A model generated the notes under the pieces. That model was not told the DNA's origin. It ran no database searches and worked only from the letters and a program-made list of their open reading frames with translations. From Viscum album (lineage: Eukaryota; Streptophyta; Magnoliopsida; Santalales; Viscaceae), in NCBI GenBank assembly GCA_963277665.1, contig OY728131.1, positions 1,390,750,688 through 1,390,814,687 of the forward strand: DNA of 64,000 nt, read 5' to 3'. Positions 35,661-47,849 of this stretch are shown piece by piece (position 1 is the first letter of the stretch; the number at the start of each line of letters is the position of its first letter). The translations under genes were made by a program, and so were the position numbers.

Positions 35661-38600
35661 TTTGGCCAGTTTCGATCACCCCACGCACCCTTTTCATGCA
35701 CGCCAAACACCTAAAAAAACATATTCAGTCATGCCGTGCAAACCGTGCATCTGAATGACGTGTCATCTCCTCGTACAACTCACGAATAATAACTAGATGT
35801 CTTCATGTGATTTCAAGTCATTCTTATTTCGTTCGTCATGCATTAGATTGTTTAACGCATGTTTTGTCCATTTACAACATGCGGAGTGCTTTTTCAGCCA
35901 ACGCGGTCTCACGACACCTCCGATTGACGTGTTGTCTGGTCGACCATTTCAAAATTCACCCACCCATTGTTTTCGTTCGATTTCATTGAATTCCAAGGTT
36001 GTTTTTGCAGTTTCAACCACCCCACACGCGCTTTTCAAGCACGCCAAACACCTAAAAAAATATATTCATCCGTGTCGTGCAAACTGAATGTCCAAATGAT
36101 GTGATGTCTCCTCGTACACCTCATGAATAATAATTAGGGAGTTTTCGTGTGATTTCAAGACATTTCGATGTTGTTTGGCATGCAATTTACCATTAATCAC
36201 ATGTTTTGCCCATTTATGACTTGCGGAGTGCGTTTTCGGCCAGCGTGGTCACACGACACGTCCGATTGACGTGTCTTCTAGACGAACATTTCACACATCA
36301 CCCACTCTTTGTTGTCATCCTATTTCATGGCATTCCAAGGTCGTTCAGCTGGTTTTTACCACCCCACTCATGCTTTTCAAGCACACCAGACACCTAAAAA
36401 ACACATATTCAATCGTGCTGTGCAAACCGCAAATCCAAATTATGTGTCGTCTCCTTGTACACCTCATGAATAATAATTAGGGTTTTTTCATGTGATTTCA
36501 AGTCATTCTGATGTCGTTCGGAATGCATTTGACCGTTAAACGCATGTTTTGGCCAATTATGACATGCAGAGTGCGTTTTCGGCTAGCGCGATCACATGAC
36601 ACCTCTGATTGACATTCCGTCTGGCCTACCATTTTACAATTCACCCACCCTTTGTTGTCGTCCTATTTCATTGCATTTCGAGGTCGTTCGGCCGGTTTCG
36701 ACCACCCCGCGTGCGCTTTTTAAGCACGCCAAACACCTAAAAATAACATATTCAGCCGTGTCGTACAAACCGTGCATCCGAATGATGTGATTTCATCTCA
36801 TACACCTCATGAATAATAATTAGGGTGTTTTCAAGTGATTTCAAGTCATTCCGATTTCTTTCGGCATGCATTTGACCATTAAACACATGTATTGGCCATT
36901 TAGGATAGGCGAAGTGCGTTTTCGGCCAGCACAGTCACACGACACCTCCGATTGATGTGTCGTCTAGCTGACTATTTCACAATTCACCCGCCCTTTGTTG
37001 TCGACCGATTACGTGGCATTCAAAGGTCATTCGTCCTGTTTTGACCACCCCATGCGCACTTTTCAAGCACTCCAAACACCTAAAAAACACATATTCAGTC
37101 GTGATGCACAAACCTCGCATCTGAATGATGTGTCGTCTCTTAATACACCACACGAATAATAATTAGGGTGTTTTTTGTGATTTCAAGTCATTCTAATGTC
37201 TTTCGGAATGCATTTGTCCGTTATACACTTGTTTTGTCCTTTACGACACGCGGAGTGCGTTTTCAGCTAGTGCGGTAACATGAATACTCCGATTGACGTG
37301 TCGTCTGTCCAAAAAAAATTCAGTTCTCCCACCATTTGTTTTCGTCCGATTTCATGGCATTCTTTGGTCGTTTGACTGGTTTTGACCACCCCAGATGTTC
37401 TTTTCAAGCACGCCAAACACCTAAAAAACACATATTTAGTCGTGCCGCACAAATCGCGCGTTCGAATTACGTGTCGTCTCCTCGTACAGCTTGAGAATAA
37501 TAATTTGGGTGTTTTGTGTGATTTCAAGTCATTCTAATGTCGTTCTGCATGCAATTGACCGTTAAACGCATGTTTTGGCCACTTATGACACACGTAGTGC
37601 ATTTTCAGCTAGCACGGTCACACGACACCTCTAATTGACGTGTCATTAGACTGACCATTTCACAATTTACCCACCCTTTTTTGTCGTTCAATTTCATTGC
37701 ATTCTGAGGACATTTGGCCGATTTTGAACAACCCATGCGCGCTTTTCAAGCACGCCAAACACCTAAAAAACACATATTCAGCCGTTCTGCACAAACAGAA
37801 TGTACGAATGACGTGGCGTCTCCTTGTACACCTCACGAATAATAATTAGGGTGTTTTCGTGTGATTTCAAGTCATTCTGATGTCGTTCGGCATGCATTTG
37901 GCTGTTAAACGCATGTTTTGGCAATTTACGACACACAGAGTGCGTTTTCGGCCAGTGCGGTCACACAATACATCCGATTGACTTGTTTTCTAGCCAACTA
38001 TTTCACAATTCACCCACCCTTTTTGTTGTTCGATTTCATGGCATTCCAAGGTCATTCGACTGGTTTCGACCACCCCACGCACGCTTTTCAAGCGCGCCAA
38101 ACACCTTAAAAACACATATTCAGCCATGTCGCACAAACCGTTCATCCGAATGATGTACAGTCTCCTCGTACACCTCACGAATAATAATTAGGGTGTTTTA
38201 GTGTGATTTGAAATAATTCCAATGTCTTTCATCATTCATTTGACCGTTAAATTCATGTTTTGGCCATTTACGACACGCGGAGTGCGTTTTCGGCCAGTGC
38301 AGTCACACAACACCTCTGATTAACGTTCCGCATAGTCGACCATTTCAAAATTCACTCACCCTTTGTTGTCTTCCGATTTCAGGGAATTCTGAGTTCATTC
38401 ATCCGGTTTTGACCACCCCACGCGCGTTTTTGAAGCACGCCAAACACCTTAAAACCACATATTCAGCCGTGCCGCGCAAACCGCGCATCCGAATGACATG
38501 TCGTCTTCTCTTACACCTCGAAAATAATTATTTGGGTGTTTTTGTGTGATTTAAAGTAATTTTGATGTCGTTCGGCATGCATTTGACTATTAAACACATG

Positions 38601-41600
38601 TTTGGCCATTTACGACATAGGGAGTGCGTTTTCGGCCAGCGCGGCCATACGACACCTCCGATTGATGTGTCGTCTCGCCAACCATTTCACTATTCACCCA
38701 CCATTTGTTATCATCCTATTTCATGTAATTTTGAGGTCATTCAGCCGGTTTCGACCACCCCATGTGTGCTTTTCAAATGCTGCAAACACCTAAAAAACAC
38801 ATATTCCGTCATACAGTGCAAACTGAGCGTCCAAATGACGTTTTGTCTACTTGTACAACTAAAGAATAATAATTAGGTTGTTATCGTGTGATTTTATGTC
38901 ATTCTGATGTCGTTCGACATGCATTTGACCATTAATCCCATGTTTTGGCCATTTACGACATGCGAAGTGCATTTTCGGCCAGCGCGGTCACACGACACCT
39001 CAGATTGACGTGTTGTCTGACCAACCATTTCACAATTCACCAACCCTTTTTTGTCGTCCGATTTCATGGAATTACGAGAATGTTCGCCTAGTTTCGACCA
39101 CCCCATGCGCGCTTTTCAAGCATGCCAAACACCTAAAAAATTCATATTTAGCCGTGCCGTGAAAACCGTTCATCAAATGACGTGTCATTTCCTCGTACAC
39201 CTGGCAAATACTAATTAGGGTGTTTTAGTGGGAATTCAAGTCATTCTGATGTCGTTCTCCATTCATTTGATCGTTAAACACATGTTTTGGCCATTTACGA
39301 CACACAGAGTGCATTTTCAAATAGAGCGGTCACATTACCCCTTCGATTGAAGTTCTGTCTAGTTGACCATTTCACAATTCACCCACCATTTGTTTTTGTC
39401 CGATTCCATGGCCTTCCGGGGTCGTTTGGCTGGTTTCTACCACCCCACGCGCGCTTTTCAAGCTCGCCAAACACCGTAAAAACACATATTCAGTCGTACC
39501 GTGCAAACTGTGTGTCCGAATGACATGTCGTCTCCTCGTACACCTCACGAATAATAATTAGGGTGTTTTCATGTGATTTCATGTCCTTTCAATGTCGTTC
39601 GGAATGCATTTGATTGTTAAACACATGTTTTGTCCATTTATGACACAATGAGTGTATTTTCGGACAACGCTGTCACACGAAACCTCTGATTGATGTGTCC
39701 TCTCACTGACCAATTCACAATTCACCAACCCTTTGTTGTTGTCCGATTTCATGGCATTATGAGGTCGTTCGGCCGGTTTTGACCACCCCACGCGCACTTT
39801 TAAAGTGCTTCAAACACCTAAAAACACATATTCAGACATGCCATGCTAACCATGCATCCGAATGTTGAGTTGTCTCCTCATACACCTTACGAATAATAAT
39901 TTGAGTGTTTTCGTGTGATTTCAAGTCATTTCGATTTCGTTCGGAATTTATTTGATCATTAAACGCATGTTTTGGCCATTTACGAATCGCTGAGTGCGTC
40001 TTCAGCCAGCGCGATCACATGACACCTCTTATTGAAATTCCGTCTAGCCAACCATTTCACAATTGTCCCACCCTTTATTGTCGTTTGATTTCATGGCATT
40101 CCAGGGTCATTCGGACAGTTTCGTCCACCCCACGCGCGATTTTCAAGCGCCCCGAACTCCTTAAAAACACATATTCAGCCATGACGTGAAAACCACCCGT
40201 CTGAATGACCTATTGTCTCCATTTACACCTCACGAATAATAATCAGGGTGTTTTCGTGTGATTTCATGTCATTCTGATGTTTTTTGGCATGCATTTGTCT
40301 GTTAAGCGCATGTTTTGACCCTTTACGACACGCGGAGTGTGTTTTCAGTCATCACGGTCACACGACACCTCCGATTGACGTGTCGTCCAGCCGAAAATTT
40401 TACAATTCACCCACCCTTTGTTGTCGTCTGATTTCATGGCATCCCGAGGTCATTCTATAAGTTTCAACCACCCTATGAGGACTTTTCAAGTGCGCCAAAC
40501 ACTTAAAAACACATATTCAGCCGTGCCGCACAAACCGCGCATCCGAATGACATGGCGTCTCCTCGTACACCTCACAAAAAATAATTAGAGTGTTTTCTTG
40601 TGATTTGAACTCCTTTTTTTGTCGTTCGGCTTGCATTTGACCATTAAACAATTTTTTTTTTCCATTTACGACACGCGGAGCGCTTTTTCGGCCAGCGCGG
40701 TCACAAGAAACCTCTGATTGACATTTCATCTAGCCGAAAACTTCAAAATTCACCCAGCCTTTGTTTTTGTCTAATTTCATGTCATTCTGAGGTCGTTCGG
40801 CTGGTTTCGACCACCCCACGTGCACTTTTCAAGCGCTCCAAACACCTAAACAACACATATTCAACAATTCCACACACAAAACGTGTTTTAATGATGTATT
40901 GTTTCCTCGTACACCTCACGAATAATAATTAGGGTGTTTTTTGTGTGATTTAAAATCATTCCGATGTCGTTCTCATGCATTTGACTATTAAACGCATGTT
41001 TTGGCCATTTACGACAGGCAAAATGCATTTTCAGCCATCACGGTCACACGACACCTCCGATTGATGTTCCATCTAGACGACCATTTAAAAATTAACCCAC
41101 CTTTTTTTCATCTGATTTGATGGCATTTTGAGGTCATTTGGCCGGTTTTGACCACCGCATGCATGCTTTTCAAGCGCGACAAACACCTAAAAATCACATA
41201 TTCAGTCATGTAGTGAAAACTGCACATATGAATGATGTTTTGTCTCCTCGTACACCTCATGAATAATAATTAGGGTGTTTTCATGTGATTTCAAGTCATT
41301 CTGATGTTGTTCGGCATGCATTTGACCGTTAAACGCATGTTTTGGCCATTTACGACACACGGAGTTCATTTTCTGCCAGCGCCGTTACATGACACTTCTG
41401 ATTGATATGATGTCTATTTGACCATTTCACAATTCAACCAACCTTTGTTGTCTTCTGATTTCAGGGAATTTTGAGGTTTTTTGGCCAGTTTCAACCACCC
41501 TATGCCTGCTTTTCAAGAGCACCAAACACCTAAAAAACACATATTCAGCCGTGTCGTGCAAACCACACATCTGAATGATGTGTTGTCTCCCCTTACACCC

Positions 41601-41783
41601 CACGAATAATAAATAGAGTATGTTCATGTGATTTAAAGTCATTATAATGTTGTTCGGAATACACATGACCATAAAGCTCATGTTTTGGCCATTTAGGACA
41701 TGTGGAGTGCGTTTTCAACCAGCGTGTTCACACGACACCTCTGATTGACATGTTGTCTAGTTGGCAATTTCACAATTCACCCA
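35660..41783 (+). repeat. 342-bp satellite array, about 18 units
   Basis: GAATAATAATTAGGGTG recurs at about 35786, 36127, 36469, 36812, 37155, 37496, 37838, 38180, 38523, 38865, 39207, 39550, 39892, 40235, 40578, 40921, 41262 and 41605, a strict 341-343 bp period. Each unit is a dimer of two related halves of about 170 and 172 bp: compare ATTTCATGGCATTCCGAGGT with ATTTCAAGTCATTCTGATGT, and CTCCGATTGACGTGTCGTCT with ATCCGAATGACGTGTCGTCT. Many CpG sites vary to TpG or CpA. Short open frames inside it are by-products of the repeat and are not genes. Confidence 0.95.
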
Positions 41784-42112
41784 TGTATCGTTGTTTTGAT
41801 GTATCAACACAATCCTAATAGTTTGGTTAGTTTTTTATATGCTAGTTATTGATTTCACTTAAAATGTTTCCCATTTCAAATAAAAGTAAGACACTTTGAG
41901 TGGTTCCGGCAACACCGTGCCTCCGATTGAGGCGTGGTTGACTCGTACACATTTAAAATGACCCATGTATCATTTCCAAAAGTATCAACCCAATCAAAAT
42001 GTGTTTGTTTGGTTTTCTGTATACCAGTTGTTTTTACTTAAAATATTATCCATTTTAAACAAAAGAAAGACACTTTGAGTCGTACCGGCCACACCGTGCC
42101 TCAGAATGAGGT
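41784..42112 (+). repeat. 183-bp satellite array, right block, about 2 units
   Basis: The same unit as 34550-35660 resumes with ACCCATGTATCG at the end of the 342-bp array, then AAGACACTTTGAGTGGTTCC and CCTCCGATTGAGGCG. The 342-bp array is therefore embedded in, or grown out of, the 183-bp array. Confidence 0.9.
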
Positions 42113-42165
42113 CAGTGGGGGGGGGGGCTGTCTGGGGGGGGCTGTCTGGGAAGGATGGTGGGTAA
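42113..42165 (+). repeat. short G-rich tract
   Basis: G-runs of 13 and 8 are separated by CTGTCT, ending GGGAAGGATGG. It has the same unit type as the large block at 45505-46205. Confidence 0.8.
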
Positions 42166-42271
42166 TGTATATAAAACTATATCAAGGAATCATACATCAA
42201 ATTCTGATAGGACTGCGAACCATCGTAGGGTGTCGTCCTAGAGCAGAGCCGAATCACAGAATTACTACGGT

Positions 42272-42370
42272 GTGACCGCGGCGTGACCGCGGCATGACCG
42301 CAATGTGACAGCAGAGTGACAATGGCATGACTGCTGCATTACCAAAGCATGATCGCGACATGACCGTGGC
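42272..42370 (+). repeat. 11-bp minisatellite, nine units
   Basis: Nine units run from GTGACCGCGGC (twice, exact) through ATGACCGCAAT and ATGACTGCTGC to ATGACCGTGGC, all 11 bp. Changes are mostly at CpG sites. Confidence 0.85.
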
Positions 42371-42884
42371 ATGTTGGTCCGGTCTAGCGACATCTGCGAG
42401 GCAGTATCTTCTAGCCATGATTCTGAAAAAATCTTATATAGTCGTCCTTCACATTATTGATACAGATCTTATGTTATAAAAACAGACTCTTGATTCCAAA
42501 TTGTGGAATGATAAATATATATATTTTATATTCATTGTTTTTAAAAGTTGTACTGGGTTGTTGAAACTACTAATTGAGAGTAAAATTATCACACCCTAAA
42601 CTATCACTGGGAGTTTTTGCAGATAGCGCACCTTCGTTGGAGTGGTTTTATTATAAAAACAAGACTTTATTAATCAAATGAAACAATTATATTAAAGAAA
42701 ACTTATTCAAGATATGCAATTCAATATAATTAAGTAGAATAAAGAAAGAATCTAAATTCAATTTAAAGCATTCTTAAATTAAAGCTGCTTCTATATTTGA
42801 TCGAAAATAAAGAGTTATACTGAATTCAAAAATATCCATACCATAGTGAAAAACTAGGTTCAAAAATAAAGAGTTATACAAAAT

Positions 42885-44515
42885 TCAAAAATGTAATGGA
42901 TCAATCTTCCCTTGATCACCATCACCATAACCACTGTCATCATCAACCTCATCCTTACAGCCATCTCTGTCCTCATAGTCACCCTCATCATCGTCCCTAT
43001 TCTGATCGTCAGCCCCATCCTCACCATCGGCCCCATCCTCACCCTTAGCCCCATCCTCAAGTCGTCCTCATTCTCATCCTCACCCTCACCCTCATCCTCT
43101 TCAGCATCCTCGTCATCACTTGGAACGTCATAATCTCGACCGACACTAGAGCTGCCACCTGGTGCATTGGATAATGCACCCATCAACGACATAAATGTCT
43201 GATAAGCCGCGATGGCCTCTGGTGGACTTTCTTAAGATAAAGCTTTATTTAGTTTCATAAATTATGTGTCCCTCATTTGAACATGTACTTCCAAATATAT
43301 GACCCTTTTATCAGACTGTCGTGCATGCTCTGTGGCCTATTCCAACCCGGTGGTACTGGAATGGATACCTGGGGAGAACCAATACCTCGCCATAACTATA
43401 TTCTTAACAGTTCAGCAGCATACTCGACTAGAGTGGTCCTCTCCTAAAACCTGATATAAATAATCCGGTGGCCCTAAATTGTCAGCCTCCTGGGAATCAA
43501 GGGCCTCTAATGAAGCCTATTAAAAATATTAATAGATTATTAAATTTCTAAGTAGTTATTAAAGATTGAAATAAAAAAATTAAAACATATAATCTTTTCT
43601 TGTGTCAGTTCATTAACCACAGTTCCATATTTTTTCCTTCTACTCGAGAAAAAGAATTTTTCTCGAGGGATAAGTCCTTCAATATTAAATTTGTGCTTCT
43701 GTAATGAAATTTATACAATATAAAGTTCAAGTATAATCATATATTCAATAATCAATAAATCACATAATTTAAGTAGGAAATAATAAAAATTGCTAGTCTA
43801 AAGGAAAAATTATAAACAACTATATCATACTAACTGCCTCTCATGATCTTACATAGTCGTGCACCCAAAAGTGTGGAGTTATTGTTTTGGATGAATTTTT
43901 TTTGTTTTTTTAGAAGATTCCAAAATAATTTTTAATAATAAATTAGATAATATTAATGAAAAATATGAAAACATTCATTTAAATACCTCAAATGGGATTA
44001 ATACCTTAAATTTGGCAGTCTCCCAATGGGTAATCATCTGGCGATATTTCTCTATCGGGTGTCATCCCTGATAGGTAAGGTCTCCAACTCTATTCCCACT
44101 CTATCACAGCAGCCAACATATAGCTCATGCTTATAAACTCTACAAAGATCTCCTACCTCCTTTAAACGCACTGGTCATGCACCTTCGCCATTAGGGAAGT
44201 TATACTGAAGCTGACACCCAATAGATTAATACATTTAAATACAGAAAAATATTACATTAATTCCAATAGATTTTTTACCCATATTTGTGCCCACACATTA
44301 TCCTTGACTTTGTGTGGCAGATGTCTCCAAGAGAGAGGGCTGACCGGAATGATGTTTGAGTATTTGGCTAGTGTCGCCAAAAAACCCCGACATTCCTGCC
44401 CAGATTTATCAATCATCTGTCCATCATCATTATATTCAACCATCAACTGTGTCTGGCGGTTCCATACCACATGCAAGCGAGTACTCCCCCTCCCCCGCCT
44501 CCTATCAGTATATGA
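42885..44515 (-). pseudogene. Ptta/En/Spm plant transposase-associated gene (PF03004 type)
   Basis: Read from 44515 down. The segment at 44510-44252 has STRLHVVWN, VEYNDDGQMIDKSG, FLATLAKYS, SPLSWRHLPHKVKD, matching the PF03004 blocks (VEYNELGQP, FLGTLAR, YKDWRKVPKDLKDEIW). After an intron, about 44230-43990 ends EKYRQMITHWETAKFK, like the QW..LVDHW..EKFK block. Near 43900 SSKTITPHFWVHDYVRS resembles the N(R)xHTxGxxSF block. The last exon near 43240-42885 has AYQTFMSLMGALSNAPGG, then an acidic tail; a frameshift near 43058 leaves the tail (GEDGADGEDGADDQN) in another frame ending DPLHF at 42885. Stops lie between blocks. It is the second CACTA gene (TNP1-like). Confidence 0.8.
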
Positions 44516-44569
44516 ATCTATTATAAATGAAAAAAATATCAGTACAAGTTATAAAAAAAATTGGTATAA

Positions 44570-45080
44570 AAATTTGTTAGAGTTATATAAATATACATGT
44601 GGTAGTCAGATAAACGGGAGGCATTGGATGTGCAGAAGCCGAAGTAATATCCTTTACAGGTGGAGTGTCCCTCAGTGTACACTCCTTATCCACATACTGT
44701 ATCAGAGTAGGATCGAAGAAGGTGGACTATAATATCCCGGAGATAATGAACCAGAAGCAACAGTTAATGGCACAGACGTCTGGTCAACTGGTAGTGTAAT
44801 CATCAGAGGCCTAAATATCTCGTGTATCTCTAAATACACACCATGATCAAAATGGGGCATAGAAGATATGTCTGTGGTAGGGGAATAATCCCATCAGGTA
44901 TGACCAGTGGATCGTCTACCACTCTCACCACAAGCCCTTTCACCAACGACCTCATTATCGGGACCACCAAATTGTCGTCTAACTCTGACACCACCCCCCT
45001 CCTACCACCAGCCTCTATACTAGGAGTAATATCAGGCTCCCCATCAGATATCTCTCATCAAGGGGTGCATCCGGAAAAAT
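44570..45080 (-). pseudogene. probable N-terminal exons of the PF03004 gene
   Basis: Minus-strand frames give FFDPTLIQYVDKECTLRDTP near 44735-44670 and EISDGEPDITPSIEAGGRRG followed by VVSELDDNLVVP near 45060-44960. These low-similarity, Pro/Asp-rich stretches sit where the variable N-terminus of such proteins lies. Exon limits are not fixed. Confidence 0.4.
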
Positions 45081-45246
45081 TAGAAACAGATTACTAATTT
45101 TCAACACACAAAAAAAATATAGAAAAACCATTCTGAAAAAAAAAATATTGAAACAGAATATTTATGGTGGTTTGAAGGAAATTACTAGGATAAAAACTCT
45201 ATATGATGTATGGGAAACATGTAGGTGGGAACACAACTATATGATT

Positions 45247-45500
45247 CTATATATTTCCCACCAAAACTTTGGGTTCACAATAAATTTTGACTATTGAGCT
45301 ATTGGAGTCATCATAAGTAATAAACGAATTTCTTCCAATTACATTAGGGATAATGTCAACTTCATCATCACCATCATCAAAAACATGTCTGGGATTTACA
45401 TCAATAATTACACTGAATTTAGGATGACGATGATCATTGACATAAAAAACATGTTTCACCATTGATGCCCATAAATATGGTTCATTGGTGGCAAGAGTGA
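45247..45500 (-). pseudogene. CACTA TPase (TNP2-like) C-terminal fragment, DUF4216 type
   Basis: The minus strand reads NEPYLWASMVKHVFYVNDHR then PKFSVIIDVNPRHVFDDGDD. This matches the DPFILASQAKQVFYVKDP...WHVVIKVKPRDLFD tail of plant CACTA transposases. Everything upstream (the catalytic DDE region) is missing: the reading runs directly into the G-rich block at 45505. Order on the minus strand (TPase tail, then the PF03004 gene) is the usual CACTA order. Confidence 0.8.
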
Positions 45501-45504
45501 GAGG

Positions 45505-46205
45505 TATCCATGAGTTGGGGGATGTCTAGGGGGGTCAGGGTTTCCAGGTGGGCGGGTTGTCCACAGTGGTGGTCTGGCTGTCCAGGGGGGTAGGGGGAGT
45601 CCATGGGGGTGGGCAGGCTATCCTAGGAGGTGAGCGTTGTGTCCAGGGGGTTGGTGGGGCTGTTCGGGGGGGGGTACGAGGTGTCCAATGGTGTGGGCGG
45701 GCTGTACATGGGGGTGGTGGGGCTGTCCACATGGGTCTGGAGTGTCCATGGGGTGGGCGGGCTGTCCACGGGGGGTGGTCGGGCTGTCCATGGGGGTGGT
45801 GGCGTTGTCTAGTGGGGTCAGGGGTGTCAAGGGGGTGGGGGGGGGGGATTTCTAGGGGTGGGGGAATCCGGGGGGATGGTGGGTGTCCAGGGGTGGTGGG
45901 AATGTGTCCAGGGGTGGGGTGGGCTGGCTGTCAACAAGGGTGGGGACAGTCCAGGGGGGCACAGGCTGTCCAGGGGGGTGGGCAGGCTGTCCATGGGGGT
46001 GGCGAGGATATCCAGGGGGTCGGGGGTGTCCATGGGGTGGGGGAGATTTCCAGGGGTGGGGGGATGTCTAGGGGGTGGGCGGGCTGTCTATGGGGTGGTG
46101 GGGTGGCGGTATTGTCCAGGGGGTGGGTGGGTTGTCCCTAGGGGTGGGGGTAGTCCGTATGGGGAGGGGTGTCTAGGGGGTGGGTGGGGCTGTCTAGGGG
46201 GGTAC
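45505..46205 (+). repeat. G-rich minisatellite, about 700 bp
   Basis: Dense degenerate units of about 20-25 bp of the form GGGGGTGGGCGGGCTGTCCA run for the whole block, giving dozens of G-runs of 3-9 on one strand. The open frames through it are low-complexity artefacts. It replaces the expected TPase coding region. Confidence 0.93.
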
Positions 46206-47810
46206 TATAACTACTTCAAAATGATGAATTGGACAATACAAAAAAAATTACTGATAGCGTCTAATTTTTTTTGATTTTGTGGTAGTTTAAATATCTTCTA
46301 TATGGTTCTACGACGATTTTAAAAAAACACTACATAAATTTGAATCAGCATAAAACTCAAGTTGGTTCTATAAATTTAGTGGAAGCTTCGTGGAGTCAGG
46401 ACAAAATGTTTTTTAGTGGCGTTTTTGGTTATAGATATGGTTTCACCTGCCAAAAAATGGAAAGGAAATAGTAGTGGTTTGAACCGCAATTATAACCTCA
46501 TCATTTTTTTCATGGAAAAAAACTGCTGAAACAAAAAACGGTAAACAAATATTGACCTTAAATAGTGGTGTTTTAAACCACTACTAAACAAACATTAGGA
46601 ATATATAGAAGGTGTTTAAGACATTTCTACATATCGCTTTAAAAAAACCCAACTGTAGAATTTTCAACCCTGGAAGACAAAAAAATTCAATACATTTGTT
46701 TAAAATTATATCCATATTCACCAAACCCACCTATGAAATAATATAACAATGAAGGTTATCAACATGGTTTACTAGAATTTAAAAAATAATTGACTATTGC
46801 AAGAATACATTACATTATTTAAGGAAGGAAAAAAAATTCATGAGGATATTTGATTTCAAAGACATCCTTGGAAGACATTAATGAAGGAAGAAGTGAACTC
46901 ATTAAAAAATATAATGAGATGTACACAATCTAAAAGTGGTATTAAGCTATGGGATATTAGTGGTAATGCTCAAACATGGATCCAAACATATAAAGGATTC
47001 ACTAATTATAAATATTTTTAATGATATTTTAGAATACAACAAAAATGGGGTTTATCTTTGTACAGTTCCAAATAAACCAATTAGAAAACATTTTACCTAT
47101 TTTATAATCATATATTTAAAACCCACTCATTTATATCATTAAAATATAAATAGGATTAATTATTAATAAAAATAAAATGTTGGCATCATAAAAACATAAC
47201 CAAATAGTCACTCAGTTAGTCGACGCCACCTAAAAAAATTAGGCACACTTATGAATACAATGATCTTTAAGAAGAACTTAAGAATAATTCACTCGAAATT
47301 CTCGACCTAAGTAACCCATTACATTATCACTATAAATCCATAAGAAAGTATAATACATTAAAAAACAACATTATAAACTCTATAGAACAAAATAAGAGGA
47401 AGCCCCATGATCCTAGGATAATTCCACCATTCTTTGGTGGAATCACCATAACAGTGGTAGTATGTCATATGATTAGTTACAAATGATATAGGAAACCAAA
47501 GTCAACCCTAGTCACATACATCTACCAATCATTTATTAGTCATTGCTTCAATATCAAATAGTGTGAATCATAAAATTTTCCAAAATCCCTAAAATAGTGA
47601 AAAATGACATGATATTGCTTGATATTGAAAGAAATGTAGAAATCAGAGGAAGAGGGCTTATAGGTTTGTATTTGGGAACAAGTTTAAAGATTCTAACCTG
47701 TATGGGGGAGTTGCCGCCGATCTAATAGAATAAATCGGGGTGGTTGAGGGTTCACCTCCACACTAGTGCTTCTAGAAATAGGGGGAATCGATTTATTGTG
47801 TGCTGCGGGG
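46206..47810. other. non-coding CACTA interior, AT-rich
   Basis: No recognisable coding sequence. Near 46460-46590 are hairpin-prone stretches (AGTAGTGGTTTGAACCGC, TAGTGGTGTTTTAAACCACTA) that could be the remains of another small element. A more GC-rich patch at 47695-47810 may be part of an old leader exon on the minus strand. Confidence 0.35.
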
Positions 47811-47830
47811 GGCTACTGGAAATCTAGATA
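47811..47830 (+). repeat. internal TIR-like sequence
   Basis: GCTACTGGAAATCTAG repeats the CTACTGGAAAT core of the CACTA left end, in the same orientation, 265 bp before the right end. With the right end it could bound a miniature derivative, but no matching target duplication was seen. Confidence 0.5.
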
Positions 47831-47849
47831 TTTGAGAAGATCATTCCCA

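Noticed and set aside
35797..41681. Many 60-100 codon open frames on both strands
   Set aside because: They recur with the 342-bp satellite period and differ in start, stop and frame between units, so they are repeat by-products.
35660..41783. CRISPR-like array
   Set aside because: Units are tandem with no unique spacers, the period is 342 bp, and the context is a plant transposon.
42912..43133. Plus-strand open frame rich in Ile, Leu, Thr and Ser
   Set aside because: It is the antisense shadow of the acidic tail of the minus-strand PF03004 gene.
45548..46274. Open frames of up to 197 codons rich in Gly, Trp and Val
   Set aside because: They are translations of the G-rich minisatellite; open frames exist in several phases on both strands because the repeat lacks stops.
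46460..46590. Separate nested MITE with TAGTGG hairpins
   Set aside because: The hairpins are visible but no bounded ends or target duplication could be found, so only a note is kept in the CACTA interior entry.
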